DNA from: Cyclobacteriaceae bacterium
GTDB lineage: Bacteria > Bacteroidota > Bacteroidia > Cytophagales > Cyclobacteriaceae
Direction of reading: 5' to 3'
Length of the DNA: 64,000 nucleotides
Assembly (NCBI GenBank): GCA_016787645.1
Contig: JAEUUF010000002.1
Span: 1 to 64,000 of the forward strand
Of the stretch, positions 15,322 to 24,082 are shown piece by piece (position 1 is the first letter of the stretch; every line of letters starts with the position of its first letter). The notes beneath the pieces are model-generated. The model was not told where the DNA came from, did not search any database, and was given only the letters and a program-made list of their open reading frames with translations. Position numbers and translations under genes: made by a program.

Positions 15322-16563
15322 TTATCCAGCCTTTGACTGCAATGCGCGCAGGCGATCAAGGAGCGGGGGATGAGAATAGTAGAAGAAGACGTAGGCCGGG
15401 TGAGGGTAGAGGTTACTAAGGCTGTCCACCGAAAGCCGTTTGAGGGCTTCCGCCAGTGCCTCGGCACTGTAGGTCTCACGGGCATAGGCATCGGCTTCAT
15501 ACTCGTTGCGCCGGCTGTACAGGCTCATGAATAATCCCAGCACCCCGCTGATCGGTGAATAGAGAATTCCAAATGCCAGCAGGTTCAGGTGAATGGCTAT
15601 GCCCTGGCCACCGAGCGCGAGGGTAAGTTCAGGGCTGAAAACCATTCGGGAAAGAATAAATAGAATAAGGAAGATCTGGGCAATGGAAAAAACGTAACTC
15701 AGGATGATGTGCTTCTTCTTGAAGTGCCCTACTTCATGGGCCAGGACGGCAACGAGTTCTTCCTTCGAATGATGCTGAATCAACGTATCGAACAGCACAA
15801 TCTTCTTTTTGCGTCCAATCCCTGAAAAAAACGCGTTGGCTTTGTTGGACCGGCGTGATCCGTCGATAACGAAGATGTTGTCCAGCGGAAAATGAACCTT
15901 CGACGCAAACGATTCAATCGCGGACTTCAGTTCGCCTTCGGGTAGCGGGGTCAACTTATTGAACAAGGGAAGAATCAATGAAGTGTAAAACATATTCATG
16001 AGGAGGATGAATACCGCCGCAATGAGTCCAAACCAGATCCAGAATCCTGGCCCGATCTTTTGGATGAGAAGGATGAGTGCCGCCAACAATCCGCCACCGA
16101 TCACTGCGCCCAGCAGGTATCCTTTCAACTTGTCGAGGAAAAATGTTCTGAGGGTAGTCTTGTTGAAACCATATTTCTCCTCGATCACAAAGGTGGCGTA
16201 CCATTGGAAAGGCATCGTTAGCCAATCAGACAAAATTCCCAGCAAGGCAAAGAAGGCGAGTGCTACCGGTATGGGAGCTTCGAAATAGCGGTGGACAATG
16301 CTGTCGATGAATCCGAATCCTCCAAAAACCAGGAGGGCAAGCGAGACTAAAATGCTTAGTCCCGAAGTGATGAATTCAAACCGGGTTTTCTCCCGATGAT
16401 AGTCTAAGGAACGGATATACTTTTCACGATCGTAAAATGCAGCAACCTCGTCGGGAATTTCCCGACGCTCTGCCTTCAGGTTAAGGAATTCAAGTAGTGT
16501 ATTGAAAACATAACCGCCAAGGGTGATGACGATCAGCAGGATGAGAATCATGCCAGCATTCAT
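15322..16563 (-). CDS. M48 family zinc metalloprotease, Ste24/CAAX prenyl protease 1-like
   Basis: A 413-residue multi-spanning membrane protease. The zinc motif HEVGH is at residues 276-280 (VAVLAHEVGHFKKKHI), with the third ligand in NEYEADAYARE about 75 residues later. The N-terminal half contains the Ste24-type helices and the SDWLTMPFQWYATFVIEEKYGFN segment. Bacterial members are thought to degrade misfolded membrane proteins. The start is at MNAGMILILLIVITL because it lies 2 bp after the stop codon of the upstream gene. A longer frame (to 16614) would overlap that gene and add a non-hydrophobic leader. Confidence 0.9.
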   Translation of the reverse strand: MNAGMILILLIVITLGGYVFNTLLEFLNLKAERREIPDEVAAFYDREKYIRSLDYHREKTRFEFITSGLSILVSLALLVFGGFGFIDSIVHRYFEAPIPVALAFFALLGILSDWLTMPFQWYATFVIEEKYGFNKTTLRTFFLDKLKGYLLGAVIGGGLLAALILLIQKIGPGFWIWFGLIAAVFILLMNMFYTSLILPLFNKLTPLPEGELKSAIESFASKVHFPLDNIFVIDGSRRSNKANAFFSGIGRKKKIVLFDTLIQHHSKEELVAVLAHEVGHFKKKHIILSYVFSIAQIFLILFILSRMVFSPELTLALGGQGIAIHLNLLAFGILYSPISGVLGLFMSLYSRRNEYEADAYARETYSAEALAEALKRLSVDSLSNLYPHPAYVFFYYSHPPLLDRLRALQSKAG

Positions 16564-16565
16564 GC

Positions 16566-17492
16566 TTATTGCCGCGCATCCAATTCCGCCGACGCATACG
16601 CGAAACCAGCCCACTCCGACGATTGAAGAATCTTGTTGTACAGCGTCTGCGCATGCGTGGAATCACCCTGGTAGGCATAGTAATTCGCGAGCCCGTACAA
16701 CTTGGTGATCTCATAGAGCGTCATCTCGCCGATCGCTTTGTTTTCGTCCACCAGCTCCGCCGGCTTGATCACGCCGTTGAACAAAAGCAATCGGCGGTAA
16801 TAGGGGTAGTCTTTGTTCTCAATTTCAAAATCGAGTGTGAAAGGTTTGGCCACCACTGCGGCCTGGTCTTTCGCACCGGCGCGCATATAACAATTGTACA
16901 GCCAATCGCTGGCACCCGCTTTGTCGCCGCCAGAATATGCCGTGGCAAGGCTATTTTCAAATGCCTCAGCACCCTTGGCGTAATCGCGCTTCAGGAAATG
17001 ATACAGGCCTATGTGGTACCAGATCTGATGTTGGTAGGTAGCACCCTGCTTGCCGGCTGCATCATATTCGTACACCGGGGGTTCGTTGCGAATCAGCTCT
17101 TCCGCCCGGTTCAGATCAACAATGGCTTTGTCCAATTGACGGAGGTTGATGAAACGATGTCCGCGATGACGAAGAAGTTTGTAGGAATCGGGGAATTTCG
17201 CCAGGCCTTCCGTATAGACATCCACAGCACTGCGAAATTTTCCCAGCCCTACCAGCGAGCGTCCGATGGCCACATAGTCATCTTCAGACAGGTTTTCTTT
17301 AGCCCGGATGGCGTTGATCAGGCTGTCGCTTTTGACCGCGGCGAGAGAGTCGGGAGCTTTCGCATACAGCGGGGTACCCAGGAAAGAAACCGCCTCTGCT
17401 TCGGGTGAAGTGGCGGGTTGCTCGTCAGCCGTTTTAGGCCCGCCGCAGGAAAATAGGCCAACGGCGGCGATGAAAAGGAAGTAGTGTTTCAT
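16566..17492 (-). CDS. TPR-containing lipoprotein
   Basis: A 308-residue protein beginning MKHYFLFIAAVGLFSCGG, a lipobox (LFSC) with cysteine at position 16. TPR-like helical pairs follow (YVAIGRSLVGLGKFRSAVDVYTEGLAKFP, YKLLRHRGHRFINLRQLDKAIVDLNRAEEL, WYHIGLYHFLKRDYAKGAEAFENSLA). It is predicted to be membrane-anchored and to scaffold protein contacts. It sits 6 bp after argH and 2 bp before the M48 protease, so the three are probably translated from one mRNA. A role as partner of the protease is possible but unproven. Confidence 0.8.
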   Translation of the reverse strand: MKHYFLFIAAVGLFSCGGPKTADEQPATSPEAEAVSFLGTPLYAKAPDSLAAVKSDSLINAIRAKENLSEDDYVAIGRSLVGLGKFRSAVDVYTEGLAKFPDSYKLLRHRGHRFINLRQLDKAIVDLNRAEELIRNEPPVYEYDAAGKQGATYQHQIWYHIGLYHFLKRDYAKGAEAFENSLATAYSGGDKAGASDWLYNCYMRAGAKDQAAVVAKPFTLDFEIENKDYPYYRRLLLFNGVIKPAELVDENKAIGEMTLYEITKLYGLANYYAYQGDSTHAQTLYNKILQSSEWAGFAYASAELDARQ

Positions 17493-17498
17493 GATGTT

Positions 17499-18833
17499 TT
17501 AGTCTTGGACCAGTTGCTGTATGGCTTTCTCGGCCTCTTCAAACTGAAATGACGCCACCTGCTCATCCATCATCCGGATGATTTCGGAATTCTGGAGATT
17601 GCCGATGCTGCCTTCGTGTGTGTGATTAACAATTCGTGCAGGAGCGAAGCGTCCTTGTTCAATATCGATACCTACTTTCTTGTAGGCATCCCGGAAGGGC
17701 ATACCCTGGAGCACGAGCTTGTTCACTTCTTCCACGCTAAAGAGGAACTTGTATTGCTCCTCTTCCAGAATCTTGTCTTTGACGCTGATGCGTGAGAGCA
17801 TCACCCCGGTCATCCGAAGGCAATCGCGGAGCGAACGAAATGCGGGAAATAGTTTCTCTTTAAGCAACTGCAAATCCCGGTGGTAGCCCGACGGCAGGTT
17901 GGCCGTCAGCAAAGCGATTTCGCCGGCGATGGCTTGGATCGTGTTGCACCGGCCCCGGATAATTTCAAAAACATCCGGGTTCTTCTTGTGGGGCATGATG
18001 CTGGATCCGGTGGTCAGTTCTTCGGGAAAACTGATGAACCCAAAATTGGGATTGAGATAGAGGCAGGCATCCATCGCCAGCTTGGCGAGCGTGGCGGCGA
18101 CATTGCCCAGGGCTGCACCGACGATGCGCTCTGTTTTGCCCCGGCCCATCTGGGCATAAACCACATTGTAATTGAGATCGTCGAAGCCCAGCAGTCGTGT
18201 GGTCATCGTTCGGTCAAGCGGAAACGAGGAGCCATAACCGGCCCCGGAACCGAGCGGATTCTTGTTGGTCACCCGGTAGGCGGCCTGGAGCGTGATGAGA
18301 TCATCGACCAGGCCTTCTGCATAGGCCGCAAACCATAACCCAAAGGAAGAGGGCATGGCCAACTGTAAATGGGTATAGCCCGGCAAAAGTTTGCCTTTGT
18401 GTTCTTCGCTTTTGCGGATGAGGAGATCAAATAGTTCACGGATATCGACCACCAGGTCGTGCATCTCGCTTCGCAGAAAAAGTTTGGTGTCAACCAGTAC
18501 CTGGTCGTTTCGGGAGCGACCACTGTGGATTTTCTTTCCTACATCGCCCAGTGTGCGGGTGAGCATCAGTTCCACCTGGGAATGGATATCTTCCACACCC
18601 AGTTCCATAACGAAGGTCCCGTTCTCAATGGCCTGGTAAATCTTCTTCAGTTCATCGGCCAGGACACGGTGTTCCTCCACGGTCAGCAAGCCGATGGACT
18701 GCAACATCCGGATGTGGGCCAGGGATCCGAGCACATCGTACCGCGCCAGGTAGCCATCCCAGCGTAAATCATCGCCAGTGGTGAAATCGGTGACTTCGGA
18801 GAGGGCGTCGGAGGATTTGGTCCAAAGTTTCAT
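17499..18833 (-). CDS. argH: Argininosuccinate lyase
   Basis: A 444-residue cytoplasmic enzyme that cleaves argininosuccinate to arginine and fumarate, the last step of arginine synthesis. It shows the fumarase/aspartase superfamily signature GSSIMPHKKNPDVFE with the catalytic serine loop, plus SGRSRNDQV and the HTHLQLAMP-like segment GYTHLQLAMP. Length is a little below the common 455-470. It is the last biosynthetic gene of the arg run and is separated from argE by a 270-bp repeat island instead of the few-bp gaps seen elsewhere. A TPR lipoprotein gene follows after 6 bp. Confidence 0.96.
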   Translation of the reverse strand: MKLWTKSSDALSEVTDFTTGDDLRWDGYLARYDVLGSLAHIRMLQSIGLLTVEEHRVLADELKKIYQAIENGTFVMELGVEDIHSQVELMLTRTLGDVGKKIHSGRSRNDQVLVDTKLFLRSEMHDLVVDIRELFDLLIRKSEEHKGKLLPGYTHLQLAMPSSFGLWFAAYAEGLVDDLITLQAAYRVTNKNPLGSGAGYGSSFPLDRTMTTRLLGFDDLNYNVVYAQMGRGKTERIVGAALGNVAATLAKLAMDACLYLNPNFGFISFPEELTTGSSIMPHKKNPDVFEIIRGRCNTIQAIAGEIALLTANLPSGYHRDLQLLKEKLFPAFRSLRDCLRMTGVMLSRISVKDKILEEEQYKFLFSVEEVNKLVLQGMPFRDAYKKVGIDIEQGRFAPARIVNHTHEGSIGNLQNSEIIRMMDEQVASFQFEEAEKAIQQLVQD

Positions 18834-18836
18834 GGT

Positions 18837-19055
18837 GCGGGGCTGGGTGCTGGGTTCTGGGTACTGGGTACTAGGTACTGGATACTGGGTTCTGGGTTCC
18901 GGGTATTGGTTCTGGGTACTGGGTGCTGGGTTCTGGATGCTAGGCTCTGGGTTTTGGGTACCAGGATTTCTGCAATTTAAATGTTTGAGCCCCTAGCACC
19001 TAGTGCCCAGCGCCTAGTGCCTAGCACCTAGTGCCTAGTGCCTAGCCCGCCTGCC
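18837..19055. repeat. Two-armed heptanucleotide repeat island between argE and argH
   Basis: Arm 1 (18837-18963) consists of about 17 units of CTGGGTN, CTAGGTN and CTGGATN in 7-nt register. About 28 AT-rich bases follow (18964-18992). Arm 2 (18993-19047) has about eight units of CCTAGTG, CCTAGCA and CCCAGCG, again in 7-nt steps. The two arms are approximately reverse complements in unit sequence, so the transcript could form a long imperfect hairpin between argE and argH. No ORF or promoter consensus is seen. A 12-mer CGGCGGGCAGGC just beyond it (19123-19134) also occurs at 3526-3537. Confidence 0.85.
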
Positions 19056-19104
19056 TTTAGCGGTTGACTCGTCCAATTTGCGGACAACGCTGATCCGAAG
19101 CCTT

Positions 19105-20196
19105 TCATGTCGCGTTACCTATCGGCGGGCAGGCCCCCAGCGCCTCAATAAGTTCCACATAGCCCCTGATTCCATCGACCACTTCTTCCAGGAAGATATA
19201 TTCATCCGCACTATGTGACCTGCCCGAATCGCCCGGACCCATTTTGATTGAAGGCACCGGGATGAGCGCCCGGTCGGAGGTAGTGGGGGAACCGTACAGT
19301 TTCCTGCCCAACGATTTTGCCGCAACCGCCAACGGGTGGTCCATGGCTATGCCCGAAGGTTTGAGTCGCAGTGACCGGGGTACGATAGAGCTCTTGACGT
19401 GGGTGCGAATAATATCCAGTACTTCCTCCAGGGTGTAGGCATCCGTAACGCGAACATCAATTGTAAAACGACACTCGGCAGGGACCTGGTTGTGGGCCTG
19501 TCCCGCCTGGATCACGGTGACCGACATCTTCACGGGTCCGAGCGTTGGGGAGATCCTGGGAAACGAAAACGTGCGCAGCCATTCGATATCTTGAAGCGCA
19601 TGGTAGATTGCGTTGTCACCCTCCTCGCGCGCAGCATGCCCGGCTTTGCCATGTGCGACGCAATCAATAACCATCAGCCCTTTCTCAGCCACCGCGCAAT
19701 CCATAAGGGTAGGTTCACCAACAATAGCACAGGAAAGTGCGGGCAAGTCGTGGAGGAGACTTTCAATTCCGTTGACGCCGGAGATCTCTTCTTCGGCGGT
19801 AATCGCCAGTACGAGGTTGTATCGAAGATCAGTACGCTCGTGCAGGTGAATAAAAGCTGCGATGAGGGAGACTGCTGCGCCACCGGCATCGTTGCTGCCC
19901 AGCCCGTAAAGTTTTCCATCTTCTACCATTGGCTTATAGGGATCGCGGGTGTAGCCGGAATTCGGCTTCACCGTGTCGTGATGTGAGTTGAGGAGAAGTG
20001 AGGGTTTGGATGCATCAAAATGTTTGCTCACTGCCCACACGTTGTTGCCCTTCCGTCGCGGAGTGACACCATGGGAATTCAGGAATTCGACGATGCGATC
20101 CGCGGTCTTGTCCTCCTCCCGGCTAAACGACGGCGTAGCAATGAGTTGCTGGAGCAACGCAATGGCTTCTTGCTGGAGGTGATCGAGGTTCGCCAT
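19105..20196 (-). CDS. argE: M20 family deacylase, N-acyl-ornithine/citrulline deacylase of arginine synthesis
   Basis: A 363-residue di-zinc amidohydrolase of peptidase family M20. Metal ligands are visible in NSHHDTVKP, GSNDAGGAAV, TAEEEISG, VGEPTLMD and SGRSHSADEY. The middle holds the dimerisation domain (KAGHAAREEGDNAIYHAL). In an N-acylornithine carbamoyltransferase pathway the substrate is N-acylcitrulline rather than N-acetylornithine. The Val90 feature of the carbamoyltransferase here suggests a succinyl group. It starts 6 bp after argB and shares its direction. The substrate is inferred from context. Confidence 0.88.
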   Translation of the reverse strand: MANLDHLQQEAIALLQQLIATPSFSREEDKTADRIVEFLNSHGVTPRRKGNNVWAVSKHFDASKPSLLLNSHHDTVKPNSGYTRDPYKPMVEDGKLYGLGSNDAGGAAVSLIAAFIHLHERTDLRYNLVLAITAEEEISGVNGIESLLHDLPALSCAIVGEPTLMDCAVAEKGLMVIDCVAHGKAGHAAREEGDNAIYHALQDIEWLRTFSFPRISPTLGPVKMSVTVIQAGQAHNQVPAECRFTIDVRVTDAYTLEEVLDIIRTHVKSSIVPRSLRLKPSGIAMDHPLAVAAKSLGRKLYGSPTTSDRALIPVPSIKMGPGDSGRSHSADEYIFLEEVVDGIRGYVELIEALGACPPIGNAT

Positions 20197-20202
20197 GAAC
20201 TG

Positions 20203-20991
20203 TCAAAGGGTTATCAAGGTGCCTTCGGTATCCACCCGCGTATTGCGCACCAGGTCATCGGCCTGCCCGATCAATACTTCCTTGACGCCGGAATGGATCG
20301 CTGAAAACGCATTTTCCAGTTTCGGTAAAATACCGTCATGGAACGCTCCTTCCTTGAGCAGCCTCTTGTATTCCGCCTCATTGAGCATGCGCATCACAGA
20401 GGATTCATCGTTGACATCCCGAAGTACTCCTTTCTTCTCAAAGCAGAAGATCAACCGCACATCGAAATGCTTGCTGAGCGAAATGGCCAATACCGAAGCA
20501 ATGGTATCCGCGTTGGTATTCAGCATTTGTCCTTCCGAATAGGTCAGTGGCGCGAAAACAGGTACGACGTTCTGCTTCAACAGGAAATACAATAATGTAG
20601 AGTTAACGCTATCGGGCGTAATGTCACCCACATACCCAAAATCGATTTCCCGCACGGGCCGTCGAACAGCTTTTATCATGTTTCCATCGGCGCCGGTTAC
20701 CCCGAGGGCGTTGCATCCCCACTGTTGAAGATGCGCTACAATTTGTTTGTTGATGAGCCCGCCGTAGACCATGGTCACCAGGTCGAGGGTCTCGCGGTCG
20801 GTGATGCGACGGCCGTTGACATAGTTGGATTCGATGCCAAGCTTGTTTCCGATCTTCGTGGCCATCGCTCCACCTCCGTGAATGAGGATTTTGGGCGCCT
20901 GGATGGAAGCAAAATCCTTGAGAAACTTGTTCAGGGCATTATCGTCATCGAGGACATTGCCGCCGATCTTGGTCACATAAAGTTTATTCAT
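20203..20991 (-). CDS. argB: N-acetylglutamate (N-acylglutamate) kinase
   Basis: A 262-residue amino acid kinase catalysing phosphorylation of the N-acylglutamate gamma-carboxyl. The nucleotide/phosphate loops are seen in KIGGNVLDDD and HGGGAMATKIG. The substrate-binding segment is NGRRITDRETLDLVTMVYGG, and NTNADTIASVLA and GILPKLENAF are the later conserved motifs. It sits between the carbamoyltransferase (12 bp upstream) and argE. The N-terminal arginine-sensing helix typical of feedback-inhibited hexameric forms is absent, as in shorter dimeric enzymes. Control may therefore rest on the leader region. Confidence 0.95.
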   Translation of the reverse strand: MNKLYVTKIGGNVLDDDNALNKFLKDFASIQAPKILIHGGGAMATKIGNKLGIESNYVNGRRITDRETLDLVTMVYGGLINKQIVAHLQQWGCNALGVTGADGNMIKAVRRPVREIDFGYVGDITPDSVNSTLLYFLLKQNVVPVFAPLTYSEGQMLNTNADTIASVLAISLSKHFDVRLIFCFEKKGVLRDVNDESSVMRMLNEAEYKRLLKEGAFHDGILPKLENAFSAIHSGVKEVLIGQADDLVRNTRVDTEGTLITL

Positions 20992-21003
20992 GTCTGCTAA
21001 AGG

Positions 21004-21954
21004 TCATAATGTCTTGAGAATTTCTGCGAGCACCGCCTGCGCCGACCATACCCGATTGCCGGCTTGCTGGGTCACCACACTGGAGGGGCTATCAAGTACG
21101 GCGCCGCTAAGTTCAACATTTCTGCGAACCGGCAGGCAATGCATCACCTTGGCCTGGTTAGCGATTGCCAGTTTCTGAGGGGTCATCATCCACGATGGAT
21201 CATTGGCTAGCGCACCGTAATTGGTAAATGAACTCCAGTTCTTCACATAAACGAAATCTGCCCCGGCAAGAGCCTCATCCTGGCGACTGGTGATGATGGC
21301 CCCTTTGGTGAAGGATTCTGACAGCTCCATTCCTTCCGGATGCGTGATCACGAACTCAGCCTGTCCCCAGGCGTTAACCCACTGCGCGAAACTATTGGCT
21401 ACGCATTGCGGCAACGCCTTCACGTGCGGAGCCCAGGTGAGTACCACCTTGGGTTTTCGTCCATTCCTGGACAGTTCGGTCATGGTGATGATGTCGGCGA
21501 GGCTTTGAAGTGGATGAAGGGTCGCGCTCTCCAGGCTAACCACAGGTATGCCGCAATAGCGGATGAACTGGGTGAGGTAATGTTCGCTATAGTCTTCTTC
21601 ACGGTTCTTGAGGCCTGGAAATGTGCGGATGCCGAGAATATCAAAGTAGTTGCCGAGGATGGGCGCGGCGTCACGCACGTGTTCAACGGTAGTGCCGTTC
21701 ATAATGGCGTCGTCACCGAATTCGAGAGTCCAGCCTTCCTGCCCGACATTAAATACAATGGCCTCCATACCCAGGTTGGAGGCAGCCACTTGTGTACTAA
21801 GCCGCGTCCGCATGCTGGGGTTAAAGAATAGCAGCCCGATGCGCTTTCCCTGGCCCAGACTTTTGTCAGCAAAGGGATCGGCTTTATAGCGCAGGGCACG
21901 GTTGACCAGTTCCTCCAGGTTATCGACATCGCTGACCGACGTGAAGCTTTTCAT
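21004..21954 (-). CDS. argF': N-acylornithine carbamoyltransferase, probably succinylornithine type
   Basis: A 316-residue member of the AOTCase/SOTCase group rather than classical ornithine carbamoyltransferase. The carbamoyl-phosphate motif reads FFNPSMRTRLSTQ (residues 44-55), with the SxRTR form of this group. The HPLQSLADI and HCLPVRRN motifs are present. At the position that separates N-acetyl (Glu in Xanthomonas) from N-succinyl (Pro90 in Bacteroides fragilis) enzymes, this protein has Val90 (MNGTTVEHV). Substitution of that Glu by small or hydrophobic residues is reported to favour succinylornithine. The start overlaps the argD stop by 4 bp (ATGA). Confidence 0.93.
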   Translation of the reverse strand: MKSFTSVSDVDNLEELVNRALRYKADPFADKSLGQGKRIGLLFFNPSMRTRLSTQVAASNLGMEAIVFNVGQEGWTLEFGDDAIMNGTTVEHVRDAAPILGNYFDILGIRTFPGLKNREEDYSEHYLTQFIRYCGIPVVSLESATLHPLQSLADIITMTELSRNGRKPKVVLTWAPHVKALPQCVANSFAQWVNAWGQAEFVITHPEGMELSESFTKGAIITSRQDEALAGADFVYVKNWSSFTNYGALANDPSWMMTPQKLAIANQAKVMHCLPVRRNVELSGAVLDSPSSVVTQQAGNRVWSAQAVLAEILKTL

Positions 21955-23072
21955 GCGAGTTCGCGGGTTAGGGCGTCAAAAAAAAGATTGCCTTCGCCGG
22001 CAGTAATTGCCAAAGAGGGGAGCAGGCGTATGGTGTTGGGTTTTGCCTCGCCAGTGAAAATCTTATGGACCTCAAGCAGGTTGCTACGTAGGTTGGTGTG
22101 ATTGACCGGAAGGTCAAATCCGATCATCAGCCCGCGGCCTCTAACGTCAAGAATCCCAGCAAAGGATTTGAGTCGTTGAATCCACGCACTGCCTAATTGA
22201 GCCGCGTTGGCAATCAGCGATTCTTTTTCCAACACCTCCAGTACCGCCAGGGAAGCAGCGCAGGCGAGGTAGCTACCACCGAAGGTCGTGCCGAGCATGC
22301 CGTGCCAGGACTTGATGTCGGGATGAATCAGCACACCGCCAACCGGGAACCCATTGCCCATGCCCTTGGCGATAGTAATCAGATCGGGGCGGATGCCTGC
22401 GTATTGGTGCGCAAAGAATTTCCCGGTACGGCCGTAGCCGGACTGGATTTCGTCAAGAATCAGCAGGGAGTTGTTTTTGCGACAGGCGGAGGCAACCCAT
22501 TGAAGAAAAGAATCATTTGGAACCTGGATGCCGCCGACACCCTGGATACCTTCGATGATCACAGCCGCCACTTCCGGAGTAAGAGCTGACTGTAAGGCAG
22601 CCTGATCATTCAGCGGAAGAAACTCGATCTGGTGGCCGGCGTTGAACGGAGAAACAATTTTCGGATTGTCGGTGGCCGCCACAGCTCCGGAAGTCCTGCC
22701 GTGAAAAGCCTTGCGGAAAGCCAGGATTTTTTTCCGGCCGGTGGCGAAGGAAGCGAGCTTCAGCGCATTTTCATTGGCTTCAGCACCGGAGTTGCATAGG
22801 AACAATTGGTAGTCTGGATACCCGGACAATTCTCCTAGTTTATCTGCCAGTTTTCGCTGCAAGGGATTCTCTACACTGTTGGAGTAGAAAGAAATCTTGT
22901 GGAGTTGATCCGTGATGGCTTTTACAAACGCAGGGTGACTGTGGCCAATCGAGATCACCGCGTGCCCACCATAGAGGTCAAGGTATTTTGTACCTGCCTT
23001 ATCCCAAATCCACGATCCCTCGGCTCTTACGGGCTCAATCGCAAATAGCGGGTAAACGTCAAACAGTTTCAT
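21951..23072 (-). CDS. argD: N-acylornithine aminotransferase (class III PLP aminotransferase)
   Basis: A 373-residue PLP enzyme that transaminates N-acylglutamate semialdehyde to N-acylornithine. Visible are the cofactor segment SGAEANENALKLA, the FHGRTSGAVAATDN block, LLILDEIQSGYGRTG with the PLP-nitrogen-binding Asp, and the Schiff-base lysine in TIAKGMGNGFPVG. It is somewhat shorter than the usual 390-400 residues, as is common in Bacteroidota. It is 23 bp downstream of argC and overlaps the carbamoyltransferase start by 4 bp. Confidence 0.94.
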   Translation of the reverse strand: MKLFDVYPLFAIEPVRAEGSWIWDKAGTKYLDLYGGHAVISIGHSHPAFVKAITDQLHKISFYSNSVENPLQRKLADKLGELSGYPDYQLFLCNSGAEANENALKLASFATGRKKILAFRKAFHGRTSGAVAATDNPKIVSPFNAGHQIEFLPLNDQAALQSALTPEVAAVIIEGIQGVGGIQVPNDSFLQWVASACRKNNSLLILDEIQSGYGRTGKFFAHQYAGIRPDLITIAKGMGNGFPVGGVLIHPDIKSWHGMLGTTFGGSYLACAASLAVLEVLEKESLIANAAQLGSAWIQRLKSFAGILDVRGRGLMIGFDLPVNHTNLRSNLLEVHKIFTGEAKPNTIRLLPSLAITAGEGNLFFDALTRELA

Positions 23073-23095
23073 CGATGACTTTCAATCCTTGATGC

Positions 23096-24073
23096 CTAAT
23101 AACCTACACCTTTGAGCATTAGCCCGGCGGTTTCTTCCAATCCGAACAGGAGATTCATGTTCTGAACCGCTTGCCCCGCCGCTCCTTTGAGGAGGTTATC
23201 AGCGACAGAATGAACAGCAAGTATACCGTCAACGCATTCGGTGTGGATGAGGCACTTGTTGGTATTCACCACTTGCTTCAGGTCGACCATGGTATCAGAA
23301 ATGTGGGTGAACGGGTGGTCCTTGTAGTACTCCTTGTACAAAGTGGTTACTTCACGGGTTGTCAGCGAACATTCGATGAGGGACGTCACGAAAATTCCCC
23401 GGGTAAAATCGCCGCGCCAGGGAACAAAATGAACTTTGCCAAAACCGGGCTGAAGTGTGTTGAGGGTCTGCTGGATTTCACCGAGGTGCTGATGTTGCAG
23501 GGTTTTGTAAGCCGCTACATTGTTGGCTCTCCAGGTAAAGTGGGAGGTCTCCTGGAGTTTTTGCCCTGCACCCGTAGAACCGGTAATGCCTGTGGTGTGC
23601 ACGGTTTTCAATTTCGAAGCCTTCGCCAAGGGGAGCAGTCCCAATTGAATTGTAGTGGCAAAACAACCGGGATTGGCAATGTTGCTGGCCTTTCGGATCG
23701 TGTCACGTTGAAACTCGGGGAGACCGTATACAAAGGCACGTCCAGCCGCGGAGGCCCCCAACCTGAAGTCGTTGCCCAGGTCGATAATCCGGGTCTCTTT
23801 TGGAAATGCGTTCTGCTCCAGGAAGGTCTTGCTCTCTCCATGGCTCAGGCAGAGGAAGAGAACATCGACCGGTTGATCAAAGCCTCCGGAGAATAACCGA
23901 GCGGTTTCCCCGGCGAGATCGTGGTGAACATCGGTCAATAATTTTCCCTCCTGGCTGCGACTTTGTACAAAGACCAGGTCGACGAAAGGATGCCGGAGCA
24001 GGAGTCGCAGCGTTTCTCCGCCGGTATACCCTGCACCGCCAACAATTCCGGCCCTTATCTTCTTTGTATTCAT
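23096..24073 (-). CDS. argC: N-acetyl-gamma-glutamyl-phosphate reductase
   Basis: A 325-residue NADPH-dependent reductase acting on N-acylglutamyl phosphate. The nucleotide-binding loop is GIVGGAGYTGGETLRLLLRH at the N-terminus. The catalytic cysteine is Cys137 in NIANPGCFATTIQL. The LPEF and GITGSTGAGQK motifs are conserved. It lies 9 bp after argG in the same direction and is followed by argD. Confidence 0.95.
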   Translation of the reverse strand: MNTKKIRAGIVGGAGYTGGETLRLLLRHPFVDLVFVQSRSQEGKLLTDVHHDLAGETARLFSGGFDQPVDVLFLCLSHGESKTFLEQNAFPKETRIIDLGNDFRLGASAAGRAFVYGLPEFQRDTIRKASNIANPGCFATTIQLGLLPLAKASKLKTVHTTGITGSTGAGQKLQETSHFTWRANNVAAYKTLQHQHLGEIQQTLNTLQPGFGKVHFVPWRGDFTRGIFVTSLIECSLTTREVTTLYKEYYKDHPFTHISDTMVDLKQVVNTNKCLIHTECVDGILAVHSVADNLLKGAAGQAVQNMNLLFGLEETAGLMLKGVGY

Positions 24074-24082
24074 GGGTTAAAC

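Noticed and set aside
18837-18996. Plus-strand ORF over the repeat island (72 codons)
   Set aside because: Its translation is a low-complexity GSGYWVLG-type repeat produced by the heptamer array.
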